A stretch of 64,000 bases of DNA from Chenopodium formosanum (Eukaryota; Streptophyta; Magnoliopsida; Caryophyllales; Amaranthaceae): contig CM044859.1 of the NCBI GenBank assembly GCA_024500155.1, positions 48,592,003 through 48,656,002 of the forward strand, read 5' to 3'. Numbering within the stretch: the first letter of the stretch is position 1; each line of letters starts with the position of its first letter. The notes under the pieces were generated by a model. It had not been told where the DNA came from, did not search any database, and worked only from the letters and a program-made list of their open reading frames with translations. A program made the position numbers and the translations under genes. Below are positions 20,691-31,520 of the stretch, piece by piece.

Positions 20691-22025
20691 ATGCCACTGA
20701 CCATAGAGAGAAAATATGAGCCAGCTTATGTTCATGCACTTGACGATGAACAAGAACCACAGGAAGAAGATGAAGAGCCATGGTATACAGACATCCTTAA
20801 TTATGTGACAAGAGCAGAATATCCTCCTAATACTGATAAAAGGGCACGCCGTGCTTTGAGGCTCCTGACCTCACAGTATGTGCTCATCAGGGGAGAACTC
20901 CACAAGAGAATTGCAACAGGAAGGAATCTCTTATGTATAGCCAAGAAAGAAGCACATCAAACCATGGAAAACCTTCATGCTGGTATATGTGGAACTCACA
21001 TGAATGCAAAGATGTTAGTTCAAAAGATTCAACGTCAAGGTTACTATTGGACTACTATGGAGAGAGATTGTCATGAGTACGTCAAAAAATGTATGAAGTG
21101 TCAAATCTACGCAAACTTACAGCATGTTCCACCTTCGCTTCTCTACACGTATACTTCTCCATGGCCTTTCTCCACTTGGGGCATTGACATCATTGGGAAA
21201 ATAACACCACCAGGACAAGGGGGGCATGAATTCATCTTCGTAGCAATCGACTACTTCACCAAATGGGTCGAAGCTGCCTCATATGCCAAGCTGACGGCAA
21301 AACACGTAGCTCAATTCATTGAGAAAAATATCATATGCCGCTATGGGGTACCACATGAGATGATCAGTGATAATGGAACACATTTCCAAGCCGAATGCGC
21401 GGAATTATTACAGAAATATCATATCAAACATCACCGATCATCACCTTACAGACCACAAACAAACGGAGCAGTCGAATCGGCCAACAAAAACGTGAAAACT
21501 ATCATCGAAAAGAGGACAGAAAATTATAAGGATTGGCCAAGTAAGCTACATTTCGCCCTTTAGGGTTATCGAACCTCTGTTCGTACATCGACAGGGGCTA
21601 CCCCTTTCTCTTTGGTCTATGGCGTTGAAGTTGTACAACCAATCGAGCTCGAGATACCTTCTCTTCGAATCGCATTGGAAAGCCAACTAGATGAAGTCGA
21701 CTGGATTAGAGCGAGATACAAAGAACTGGTCTTGCTTGATGAAAAACGCTTGGCAGCTTTGCATCATATCCAAACCTACCAACAGCGTATGGCACGACAT
21801 TTCAATAAAAAAGTCAAGACCAGCAATATCAAAGAGGGTGACCTAGTGCTTAAGGCACTTCGTAAAAATGCGTTAGATCCAAGAGGCAAATTCAGACCGA
21901 TTTGGTCAGGCCCGTACATTGTTAAAGCCATCCTGTCTGGCGGAGCGGCACAATTGGTAGACAAGGACGGTAACGGCTTCCATAATTTAACCAACTTGGA
22001 TCATCTCAAGAAAGTCTACGCCTAG
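20691..22025 (+). pseudogene. Element B integrase
   Basis: HHCC zinc finger in MENLHAGICGTHMNAKMLVQ and CHEYVKKCMKCQ. Core DDE: WGIDIIGKITPPGQ, ISDNGTHFQAE and PYRPQTNGAVESANK. C-terminal blocks are PFSLVYGVEVVQPIELE, KFRPIWSGPYIVKAI and LTNLDHLKKVYA. TAG at 21561-21563 breaks the core after KLHFAL; the frame continues to the stop at 22023-22025. I see no chromodomain, as usual for Tat. Confidence 0.93.
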
Positions 22026-22696
22026 TCGCATGGGTTCATGACCCAATAGAGCTACGTCTGGCCTGATTCCTTTTTAGGATACATAGGCAACCCCTCAAGG
22101 GGGCCCGGCCACTTTAAAATAAAAAAATCCTCCCTCTGTTAATCAAATATGTGCGTCGGTTCAGCATTGCGTCACGGTAAAATAAAAAAAAAAAAAGGAA
22201 TTACCGCGACACGGGATACCCTACCGTGTCACAGTACTGTTCACCGTGACACGGTGGGCCTGAACGAAGAAAAAAGGAAAGAGAGACTCCCGTGACACGG
22301 GAATTTATCCCGTCTGACGGGAGAAGTTCCCGTGCCACGTCACCCCCTGTCAGCAAAAAAAAAAAAAAAAAATTAATTTGCCGTGACGTGGGAAGTTGTA
22401 CCGTGTCACGGGATCCTTTCACCGTGACACGGTGGACTTTCAGTTTTCTTGTTTTATTTTTGGAATATTGGCGCATTCGTTGCGAGTTAATTGTTCGAGT
22501 TTTTGTTTTCGTTCATCCATTGCATCCGACTCCTTGACTCGGATAAATAAATAATAAATAAAAGTCATTGCAATTTTTGTTTTTTAAGGCTGAAATAAAT
22601 GTGCTATTATTAAAATAAATGCGACTACAAGTATTGGCATCATATGCCTTATTTTAAATAAAAATTATAAATAATAAAAAGCAAAGCACTATTGAT
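22026..22696 (+). other. Element B post-pol spacer with conserved block and word cluster
   Basis: A block after the integrase stop (GGCCTGATTCCT, GGATACATAGGCAACCC, CGGCCACTTT; 22057-22115) is also present after A's pol at 34200-34255, although neither copy is coding. It is followed by B words at 22169-22435. No gene is seen. Confidence 0.65.
22169..22435. promoter_or_regulatory. B-word cluster after pol
   Basis: About ten CCGTGACACGG, CCGTGTCACGG or CCGTCTGACGG copies or variants, separated by A-rich runs. It lies between the convergent 3' ends of pol and antisense gene 1. Element A has its own word type in the same slot (34341-34436). Confidence 0.8.
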
Positions 22697-24287
22697 CTAA
22701 TCTCTCTTCTCTTTAGGAACATCCTTCTCCTGCTCAATTAGGTCGGCCTTCACCATTAATGTGTCTTTTGTAGCCCGAACCGTCACACCCCTAGTCGAAC
22801 TTTCACCCCTTTCACCTTTCTTGAACTTTTTCGGTTGTTTCTCCCTATACACCATCTTTTCTTTACCCTTTCCTTTCACATAGGTCTTCTTTCTTAGCAT
22901 CTTAGGAGTCTTAAACTTAATTCCTTGTGTTCTCGGACCTAGACGATCTTTAAGAGGAGCTTTCTTACCTCCAAGACGACTCTTTACATCAGACTTGCGT
23001 GATCCAAATCGTTCCCTCCTACTTCTAGGATTCAACCATGCCTTGTATGCACTAGATAAAGGAGGAGGAGCTTGGTCACTTGCAGAAACAGTCCACAAAG
23101 GTCTTCTAATCTAATAAGCCTCGTACTTGTGAACGTAACTTTCATGCAACGATACTTCACGAGGACTATCGTTGTAGCGTGGAATTACTTGTTCAAGTCC
23201 ATACTGCCGCATCAGTCGAGAGGGACAGTAAAAGGTCATTTTGGAGATACTAGGAACGCGGCAATATGGAGTTTCATTCGTGCCAATCATCCTAGTAAGC
23301 CTCCACCAAGGCACCACCCAACGAATGGAAAATTCCCTCTTTGCAAAGAAATTTTTCCAATCTTCATAAGACATGTTCGCACAGTAATTCTTTTTCCTAC
23401 GGACTAAGTCGTTAGGGCCATATTTTTCAATATCGTCGGGGGCTTCAAATAATTCCAAACGCTCCATGAACCAAATCTGCAAAAAAGAAAAGAAAAAAAA
23501 AATATGCAGATTCCCGTGACACGGCAGTTTTAACTGTGTCACAGCAGACACCCACCGTGACACGTACGGTGACTGTTTTGTGTCACGGGGGCTATTCGGA
23601 GCGTGTTTTTACCTGCAGTAGTACCAGAGAGCCCTTCCTGATGGCTTTCCGGTCAGCTTTTGCCTCGTCAAGACCACGAAATGTTTCTCCAAGGCACGTC
23701 GGCATAGGAGATCTTCCAGATTTAACATGCTCAAGCACAGACGCTAGACAAGCATGTCCTACCCTACCGTTTGCAAATAGTAGCTTGCTAAACATGCAAA
23801 AAATATATGCCCTTCTACGATATACATGATAAGACTCAGAGATAGGGCGATAAAAATATAAATTAGCAAATTTTTCTAAGTCTACTTGATTACCACAAAC
23901 AATTCTATTTAAATCTGGATCTGTTAGAATCAGATGGCGTTCAAAATCTTGGTAATAATATTCACGTAGGGTAGGCATGGCAATAAGATTTCTAGCAGAA
24001 AATCCAAAGATTGCACCAAATTTCTCTGGCAGAGGACAAATTTCATCATAAACAAATTTGAAACAGTGTGTTTCTGGACTCCAATAATCTAATGCTGCCC
24101 TAAGAAAATCATGTTCAATAGCTACGTGTCGCAGGGCTAGCAAACCCCTGACATGAAATAATTCTAACTCTCTTTTTTCAGCATTGGTCAAAGAATAAGA
24201 CCAAACGCGCAATGTATTATCAATATTTTGAGACATGATTATTGAAATATGAAATTCTAAATTATTTTGTGTTTCGTAATTATGCAT
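22697..24287 (-). pseudogene. Element B antisense gene 1, plant mobile-domain-like, two exons
   Basis: Read on the minus strand: exon 1 is 24287-23613 (a later ATG at SQNIDNTLRVWSYS is also possible), intron 23612-23477 (GT..AG after a T-rich tract), exon 2 is 23476-22697. Joining the exons puts LVLLQ next to IWFMERLELFEAP in one frame. Blocks FLRAALDYWSPETHCF, YDEICPLPEKFGAIFGF and FYCPSRLMRQYGLEQVIP resemble plant mobile-domain/DUF7745-type proteins found in plant repeats. The C-terminus is Lys/Arg-rich, so a nuclear role is plausible. TAG at 23111-23113 breaks exon 2 where element A has Trp. A carries the same gene at the same place. No function is established; the family name is from memory. 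Confidence 0.7.
23477..23612 (-). other. Antisense intron carrying B words
   Basis: Donor CTGCAG|GTAAAA, acceptor TTTTTTGCAG|ATTTGG. The 136-bp intron holds a four-copy B-word cluster (23513-23590). The corresponding A intron (43982-43897) is short and lacks words. Because it is antisense to the genomic RNA, it would survive retrotransposition unspliced. Confidence 0.75.
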
Positions 24288-25026
24288 ACCTTGAATAATC
24301 TGGTCTTATTTTATAGCAAAAGCACTCGAAACTGCCCAGAATTTATCTTTTCATACGCGTAAAACAAACCGCTGGCTAATACGCGTCCTGTGACACGGGA
24401 AATTCCACCGTGTCACGGGAAATTTGGCCGTGACACGGCAATTCTTGTCGTGACACGGTGTACAATGTCGTGTCACTGCACTTTCCGCGCTTTCTTTTTT
24501 CATCTTTTCCCGTATCTATCCGGATTTTTTATGATTTTTTATCTTCACCATTTATTTTTTAGTTTTTTCTGAGAGTTTTATTTCTATTAAAATTCTCCCC
24601 TTTTTTTATTTTTATCTTTATTTTATTTATATTAAGATTTTATTTCTTTGTTTTGTTTTTTATTTTTATTTTTATTTTGGGGAAGGTAATTTCATTTATT
24701 CTATTTCTTTATAATTTTATTTTTGGGGAAGGTAATTTTTATTTATTTCTTTATCATTTTATTTTTTTATTTCTTTTCTTTTGGGGAAAGTAATTTTACT
24801 TTGCTTGCCTTTTTATTTCTTTTTCTTTTGGGGAAGGTCGGTACCCTCCATTACTCCACTTATGTTTCTTCGTCGCGTCGTTAATAAATACACAATCACA
24901 CACAAGGAGTCTCAAACACACACTAACACACAATAATAAATACATAAGCCGTAAATAATGTACAAAGAGTCGTAATACATAAATATGTCAAGTGTCATCA
25001 TAGTATGTACAAACAAAAACCCTCGG
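24288..25026. other. Spacer between the two antisense genes of B
   Basis: It holds a B-word cluster (24387-24478) and a T-rich tract with four repeats of TTTTGGGGAAGGTAATTT type (about 24675-24850) ending in GGTACCCTCCATTA. Element A has a related single block at 45012-45045 and its own word cluster in the same slot. This should contain the promoter of antisense gene 1 and the 3' end of gene 2; no gene is seen. Confidence 0.55.
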
Positions 25027-27626
25027 TCAAAAGTCCCTAGAGCCAGAATCAGTCTCATCTCCACCCTGTGCATGTGGTCCACCCTGTGCATATGGGAACG
25101 GCGAACCGAAGAGTCCCTCGACCATCCGAGTACGGGGAGTAGCGTCCCTACTAGCCCTCGTAGGACCAACAGTAGCCAAGCTCAAGGCAGGACCCGTCCA
25201 GCCAGAAAACGGAGTAAACTGGCCCAAAGATACTGGAATCGTCGGTGAAGGCATCGTCCCATACATCGGAACCGAGAACAAGCCCGACAGCGGTGGAGGA
25301 ATCCCGGATAATGGAGCTGAAAATGAACCAAGATCCAAAGAAGACCCAAACTCGGGAACTGGAGGCTGTGAAAATGACTGACGCTGCCCCTGACTCTGTC
25401 CCGGAAAACGCTGAGAAGACTGACCCTGCTGCCACTGAGCCTCCTGAAATGGCTAAGTAGTCTGAGGCTGTCGCTGAGAACACCGGTGAGCCTCAGGAGA
25501 TCGTCTACCACGACCAAGCTCCTCCTCGTCTGAGCCTCTGGGCCTCGAGCGCGAGCGGGACCTCTATAGCTCCTGAAAGATACAAAATCAAAAGGTGTCA
25601 ACAATGCAAAATAAAACAAATGGTAGAAATGAAAAAAAATAAGTGATACCTCAAGAACGTCGCTAGAGCTCCGACAACTCGCACCACGCCGAAGCTTTAT
25701 GATGCAATACTTCAGCGCGTCCACCAGCTTCATGATTCCCATCATCTCCGGGCGGTTAGGCTGAGGATAAAACAAAGAAAAATCAGTAATAAGCAACATT
25801 AAAAGGGTGGATAATGCGTCGAAGAAAACTCACCGGCTCAAAGACCTCGGGCAGAGACTCCTGCGCCTGTCTATAACCCTCCGGCGCATCAGCAATATGG
25901 TCCTCCGTGATACCTATCGGCCCGGGGTAGCGGACAGACTGAGGAAGAATCTGAATCCTCCCCACAGGGTGGATGGTCGTCTGAAAATATGATCGAATAA
26001 TCAAGTTATTCGACTATTTAAAACAGAGATTAGCAAAGAAGATTCTCAAAAGAAATTATACCTCGGGAAGACGGGGTGGAGGAGCCAGAGAGGGAAGCAA
26101 ATTCCGCGCATAGTCGCTCTCCATGTGAACGAGCTTCTGCCATGGAAGAGTGTAGCGCTCTCCCCTGTTGATCAACTCTCTGATCAAGCAAGAGTCCAGC
26201 ATCGACTCTGGCGGGGATGAAGGCACCACAAAGCGATCGCCGCTATGCTGACGGACGACTCGCTCCCCCAAATACCAGACGAAGCGCCCGGTACCAACCA
26301 AAATGGTACGGTACACTGAAAGACGCAAGGCCTCGGGTAGATCAGTCATCCCGGCCCAAGGACGGTACTGGACATCGATGGGAACCTGGAAATCATAAAA
26401 AGTTAGGGAGTTAGGCGTGAAACAATGGAAACAACATCAGAAGGAAAGAACGCAACAAAACTAATCCTTACGCCAACGGAAGAGGTGCCTCGGCGTAGTA
26501 GCCCACGAAGTGCCGGAACAGACTCCACCCGCGACTCTCCTCGGTCACGTCAGCTGGCCCCGACAGGGAAGTCATGGACCGCTCCCCGACGCCGGCGAGG
26601 AGCCAAGCCTGGGAAGTACTCATAGAACCATAGTTGCAACAAAAGTAATATTTAGCACACGAGTCGAACAAGCTAAAATGATGCAAAAAGGGAAAAGATC
26701 ATCACCTCTACGACTCTCCACAAGCCATAAACGGTGATAGGGGACTCGTCATTCAGCTGTCGGCAGCCATGACGAAGAGACAAAAGAAGATCCGCGTACC
26801 CAAGACTGGCCCAGCTATAGGATCCTATCTCGGGGATCCTTGCCAAAGAAGGGAGGTAGCAAAGGAGCACGCGTGAACTCCTGTCGGGAGAGAGGGTCAT
26901 AGAGATCAAGATCAGGATGAAAATCCGCACCCGCTGCTCAGCTGTCGTATCCTCCGTCTCGAAGTCGTGAGCTAAAACTGAAGCCAGCTCCGATCGTCCA
27001 CTCCTAGGACCACCTCGAGACACTGGTCGGGTCCTGATGTGCTGAACAATCGGACCCAACAAATCAGCTACCTCAGTCGATCCCCAAGATAGATCGGACA
27101 TCTGGCCTACAGCCCGGTCGGTGAAACGTAGCCCGCTGATCATGCAGAAGCCTAGGGGGGTCACCGTCATTTCCCCCCAAGCAAAGTGAAAGGTGTTGGT
27201 AGTATCTCAGAAATACTCCTACAATGCACGAATGACCGTCGCGCCGCAACCCCGGGGGTTGCGAAACCCTACAACCGCCGCGTAGAAATCTACCAAGCCA
27301 GCCGACTCCCATAAGGCGCTCGTAGCAGGATCCCTCGTGATGACCTGGTGAAGTCGAGGGATCAAATCGCCTGTTCCGGAACCATGCTGGCGAAGTGTGC
27401 CATCGACTATGCCGGAGAGTGCGCGGTGAGAGACGTGGTTTTCACGGCACAAAACCAACTGGTCTGGGGTCCACAGAGGTGGAACCCACCTACCCCTACT
27501 CGTAGAAGTCCGAGGCTCGGACTCTAAGACGTCGTCGTCCATGCCCTCAGGGACAGTGGGAGTGTCCTCCCGAAAAGCCCGACGCTGGCCGCGGGTAGAA
27601 AGGTCGCAATCTCGTCGTCTAGGCAT
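25027..27626 (-). pseudogene. Element B antisense gene 2, plant mobile-domain (PMD)-like, about six exons
   Basis: Minus strand, from ATG 27626-27624 (MPRRRDCDLSTRGQRR). Inferred exons: 27626-26706, about 26640-26470 (acceptor unclear), 26385-26062, 25980-25834 (donor GTGAGT), 25760-25650, about 25567-25027. The hallmark TNTFHFAWGEMTVTP with ISGLRF near 27200-27120 matches the plant mobile domain of MAIN/MAIL-like proteins, which is often TE-borne. A WFYEYFPGLA block and VYRTILVGTGRFVWYLGERV follow. The last exon is Arg-Ser-rich, then Gln-rich, then Pro-rich. Stops in B: two near 27190-27210 (Trp or Leu in A) and TAG near 25455 in the Gln-rich part. Exon borders are from consensus reading only. 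Confidence 0.7.
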
Positions 27627-29167
27627 GCTATTATAAAAATCTAAATGTTTAGCATCATTTCCTAAACATTTCAAGTTGCGTAATTATAAAAATAAAAATA
27701 AATATACTTAGCACCATTTCCTAAGTTATTTAATTTTTGAATTATATGCTAAATTTTTACCTCCAGGCTAAATTTTTGAATTATATACTTAGCACCATCT
27801 CAAAAGTAATTTTTAGCCTGGAGGTAAAAATTAGCAAAATTATGGTATTTAGTTTCTCCATGACAAACTAATACTACAGTTCTCCTAGCCGCATGATACT
27901 ATGTTCTCCATGACAATATGGTACATATGCAAAATATGAATCAACACATCATTCACCACCATTTTTCACCATTTCAAGAGCAAAATATGAACATTATTTC
28001 ACAAAGTAGCACCCAAAAATGGTGATTTGCTCAATTCTCCATCAAATCATGCAATTTTTGTCTCAAATCTCTCACAAACACACATGTATATATATACAAG
28101 TAAAATCATGACAAGAATTTCAACATAAAACTTCAAAATCAAAAACCCCCAAATTGATTTTTTAGGGTTTGTCATGAAATTATTTATGTGAAGCAAATTC
28201 AAAGCAATAATCAAAGGAAACTTATATGGATGTTTGTAGAGGGTCGAAAATGAGGAAAAAAGCAAGAAATTACAGTAAATTGGTGAAAATTCAAACTCCA
28301 AAGTTCAAAAAAACTTCCGGCCACCAGCAGGACCGCCGTGACACGGTCAGCTAAATCTATGACACGGCGAGGCAGTTCCGTGTCACGGCGAGCTTCAAAG
28401 CTGACGGAGCTCCGACGACTTAGACGGTAGCTCCGGCGGAGACAGAAACAGCAGCAGCAAACAACAGCAGCGAAGAACAGCAGCAACAAACCGCAACAAA
28501 AATTAAAAAAAAAAAAAAGAAAGAAAAATTAGATCTGCAGAGCAACCGTGTCACGGTCGCCGTTACCGTGTCACGGTGAGCTTCGACGACCGGCGGTTAA
28601 CCTTGAACGTGGCGCGGAAATTTTTAAGCAAGAAGTGAAAATGGAGAAATAGAGAGGAGATGAGCAATGAGATGAGAAGTGGTGAAAGCAGAAATGCGAA
28701 TTTAAAGACAAAAAAAGACAAAAAAGAAAAGTAACCGTTGCAATCATTCACGCGTGACTGATTCAAAAAGCAGAAAAAATAAAAAAAAAAGAAAAAGAAA
28801 AGGGGAGTCCCGTGACACGGGATCTTGTCCCATCTGACGGGAAGTCCTTCCCGTGTCATGGGAAGTTCTTGACGTGGCGCGGCGATTCTGCACTTGGTCA
28901 GGGAATATTCTTGGCCTTTTTGACTAGTTTGACTTATTTTTCGAGATTATTGAGCGGTTATTTTTCGCTAGAATTACGCGGAAAATTTTAACTGATATTT
29001 AAGGGGAACTAAAATTACCATTTTACCCCTGGCAAGCGTCAAAATCTATTTTTCGGCATTTTAAGCATTTAATATGGTCGGATAATCGGCTAAAAATTGT
29101 GAATCATCTGCGGCCCACATTCGGGGATAATCGAACCACCATACACTTACCAATTTCAGCAATCATC
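27627..29167. other. Element B 3' spacer with word clusters
   Basis: No gene is seen. It starts with a probable 5' region of antisense gene 2. An inverted repeat (TTTTTACCTCCAGGCTAAA near 27756 against AGCCTGGAGGTAAAAATT near 27815) could form a hairpin. CTAGCCGCATGATACTATGTT-type sequence near 27885 recurs in A at 47660. B words lie at 28334-28390, 28545-28578 and 28808-28884. Confidence 0.6.
28334..28884. promoter_or_regulatory. B-word clusters upstream of antisense gene 2
   Basis: Three sub-clusters of CCGTGACACGG, CCGTGTCACGG, CCCATCTGACGGG and related words. Element A has its word type in the matching slot (48290-48388). Confidence 0.75.
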
Positions 29168-29600
29168 GACTTTCCTCAGGCTTGGAAAGCGTTATCGGTG
29201 GATTTTTCTTCAAGTATAGAAAACCGCCAAGTCGGCTTTCCTCAGGCTTGGAAAGCGTTATCGGTGGATTTTTCTTTAAGTATAGAAAACCGCCAAGTCG
29301 GCTTTCCTCAGGCATGGAAAGCATCATCAGTGGATTTTTCTTCAAGTATAGAAAACCACAAAATTCCTTTGTCGGCTTTCTTCAAGCATGGAAGGCATTA
29401 TCGGTGGAATTCTTCAAGCATAGAATGACACCAAATTCATTCATCGACTTTCCCCAGGTATGGAAAGTATTATCCGGTAGCTTTCTTCAGGCTTAGAAAA
29501 CTACCAAACTCTTCAGTCGGCTTTCCTCAAGCATGGAAAGCGTTTCAACAAATGTCACTCGGCGGATTCCTTCAAGCTTAAGAAGCTGCCAAATTTGTTT
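29168..29600 (+). repeat. 66-bp tandem repeat in B 3' UTR
   Basis: Units begin GGCTTTCCTCAGGCTTGGAA; clear starts are at 29168, 29234 and 29300, with decayed units to about 29590. Element A has a different 67-bp repeat in the same place. Variable 3'-UTR tandem repeats are a known feature of Tat/Ogre elements and can seed satellites. Confidence 0.85.
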
Positions 29601-29786
29601 GTCACCGATACACTGGTGCCAGATACGTATTCTATTCCTTTACTCTTTTATCTGTGGAATTAAAATTTTTCTGCAGGTATCGGCGTATGCAGAGTGATTT
29701 AGGATCGCAGAACGTCTTAAATCATTCTTTGTCCCTATCGGCTACTTTGACTATCGTTTTCGAAACTGACGTTTCTACAAACTCAG

Positions 29787-29802
29787 TCAAAGTGGGGGCT
29801 TC
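29787..29802 (+). other. Polypurine tract of element B
   Basis: TCAAAGTGGGGGCTTC directly precedes the 3' LTR. The A copy (49201-49217) reads GTCAAAGTGAAGGCTTC. Confidence 0.85.
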
Positions 29803-31520
29803 TATAGACACCTAAAAATGTCTCCCCAAAACCAAACCTGATGATAAATAACCTTTCACCACCACTATTGGTTGGGTTTAGTATTTAATCCCGAGAGTGC
29901 TTGAAAAATCATATTTTATTAAATTCATACTTTTGAAAGGTCCATGCATTAGTCTTGATGTTTGGTAAAAGCATAGTTTTAATTTCAGCCCAAACTTATT
30001 AATTAATTTTAAGCCCAAGCCTTTTTTATTTATTTATTTATTATTGGCCCAAACTCTTTATTTATTTTTATTTAATTATTTTCTTATTTTAGCCCGAATA
30101 ATAAAAGTCAGAAAAAAGCCCGAAATTATCAATCGGCACTTAAAAAGCCGAAAGAAATTAGGGTTAAAAATAAATTCAGACGGAAAAATGAACTGGAAGT
30201 TCCCGCGTCACGACAGACAGCCACCGTGTCACGGGAACTCTTCCCGTCAGACGGAGTGACTTCCCGTGACACGGGAGGTCTGCCGTGACACGGGACGTTC
30301 CGTGTCCTTTCCGCGTAAACCCTTAACGCGTTTTTCATTCCGTTTTCTGAAAATTTCCTGCGTCACTTAAAAACTGTACCACGTCACAGGAAAGTGTACC
30401 ATGTGACGGTACAGTCTGACCGTGTCACGGTACGGTCTGACCGTGTCACGGTACGGTCTGACCGTGTCACGGGATACTTTTTTAGGGTTTTCATCATTTT
30501 AGGGTTCCGTGTGCTCCCTCAGCACATTTTCCCTATAAATACCCCTTCATTTCTGATGTACGGGGCAACCAGAATTCTCTTATTTTATTCTCTCTCTTCT
30601 ATGCTTTAGCCTAAACACTAGCCTACCCTTTTCACTTCAAAATTCCTTCTTCAAGCACTCAAAGGAGTTCATATTTTACTCGAGGTTCGGTCCTTAAGCC
30701 AAGGCGTGAAAGGTAGAACTGTTTGAGGGTTTGGCCCCAAAATCAACTTTATCTTATTTAATTTAATTTAATTACTGTTTTTTTATTTCCTTGAAGTTAC
30801 TAACTCGTTTATTATTTTGTAGTTGCAAACAAACAGAATCAAAGTAAGGATCATGCTCCTTTTGTTTTTATTATTTTTCTAACGATTTTATGTTGTTGGA
30901 ATTGTGATTAAATTGGTTTTAATATTAATGTTGTTCTATAATTGTTATGATCACCATATTGCATGTTTAAAGGGAATATGTAATTGAAAATCACGCCTAA
31001 TAAGATAATTTGGACAACCGGTTAAGGATCCTTTTAATCTTATTATTAATTGAAGTGATCACTAAATTTTTAGAATTATGTGTGCATTAATATTAAACCA
31101 ATTTAGTTAAATAATAGTTTGGAGCGAATTGAATTATTGTTTGTATGCCTTTGAGATCACAGGAATGCTTTTCAATATAAGAATCGAGTAGAGGCCAATA
31201 CGGGCGAATGTGACTCCATGACTCATTTCGTACCATCATCCCCGATCCTCCTTTCGTGGTTCCGAACCATATGGAGTTAGTAATCTCACGGATTATGAAT
31301 GGGGTATAACCTTCACGGGTCAATCGTTGTTGCCTATCGTTGTCCCTTATCGTGGTTGCCTTTTTATGATCCGTGAACGGTTTACAAGTTCCTTAAAAAC
31401 TTGTTGGCAGCTTCCTACTTTATTTGTCCCTAATCGTATGTGTCAATTCCCACTTCTTATGAGTGCCAAGCATATTCACACATGCTTTTTAACGTAGGCG
31501 CACTTCGAGCGACGCCTACA
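29803..31520 (+). repeat. Element B 3' LTR
   Basis: 1718 bp. It starts TATAGACACC (TG altered to TA) and ends CGACGCCTACA, followed by CTTGG. The word cluster (30202-30474) holds a short tandem expansion of GGTCTGACCGTGTCACGGTAC at 30406-30474 that is absent in the 5' LTR. TATA box at 30534-30541. It shows the empty-site version of the C insertion. Confidence 0.95.

Larger units (their letters stand above)
2010..31520 (+). mobile_element. Element B: Tat-lineage Ty3/gypsy element with two antisense genes
   Basis: The LTRs begin TGTAGACACC (TATAGACACC in the 3' copy) and end CGACGCCTACA. The duplication CTTGG lies at 2005-2009 and 31521-31525. Order: 5' LTR (split by C), tRNA-Arg-type PBS, long leader, gag, protease, RT, RNase H, aRNase H, integrase, spacer, two antisense mobile-domain-like genes, tandem repeat, PPT, 3' LTR. 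Without C it is about 19 kb. An archaeal-type second RNase H and antisense ORFs between pol and the 3' LTR are known traits of Tat relatives such as Grande and Retand; the assignment rests on domain order and motifs. Pol and both antisense genes carry stops, so it is not autonomous now. Confidence 0.92.

Noticed and set aside
29168..29600. A satellite DNA array
   Set aside because: Only a few units, confined to the 3' UTR of one retrotransposon.
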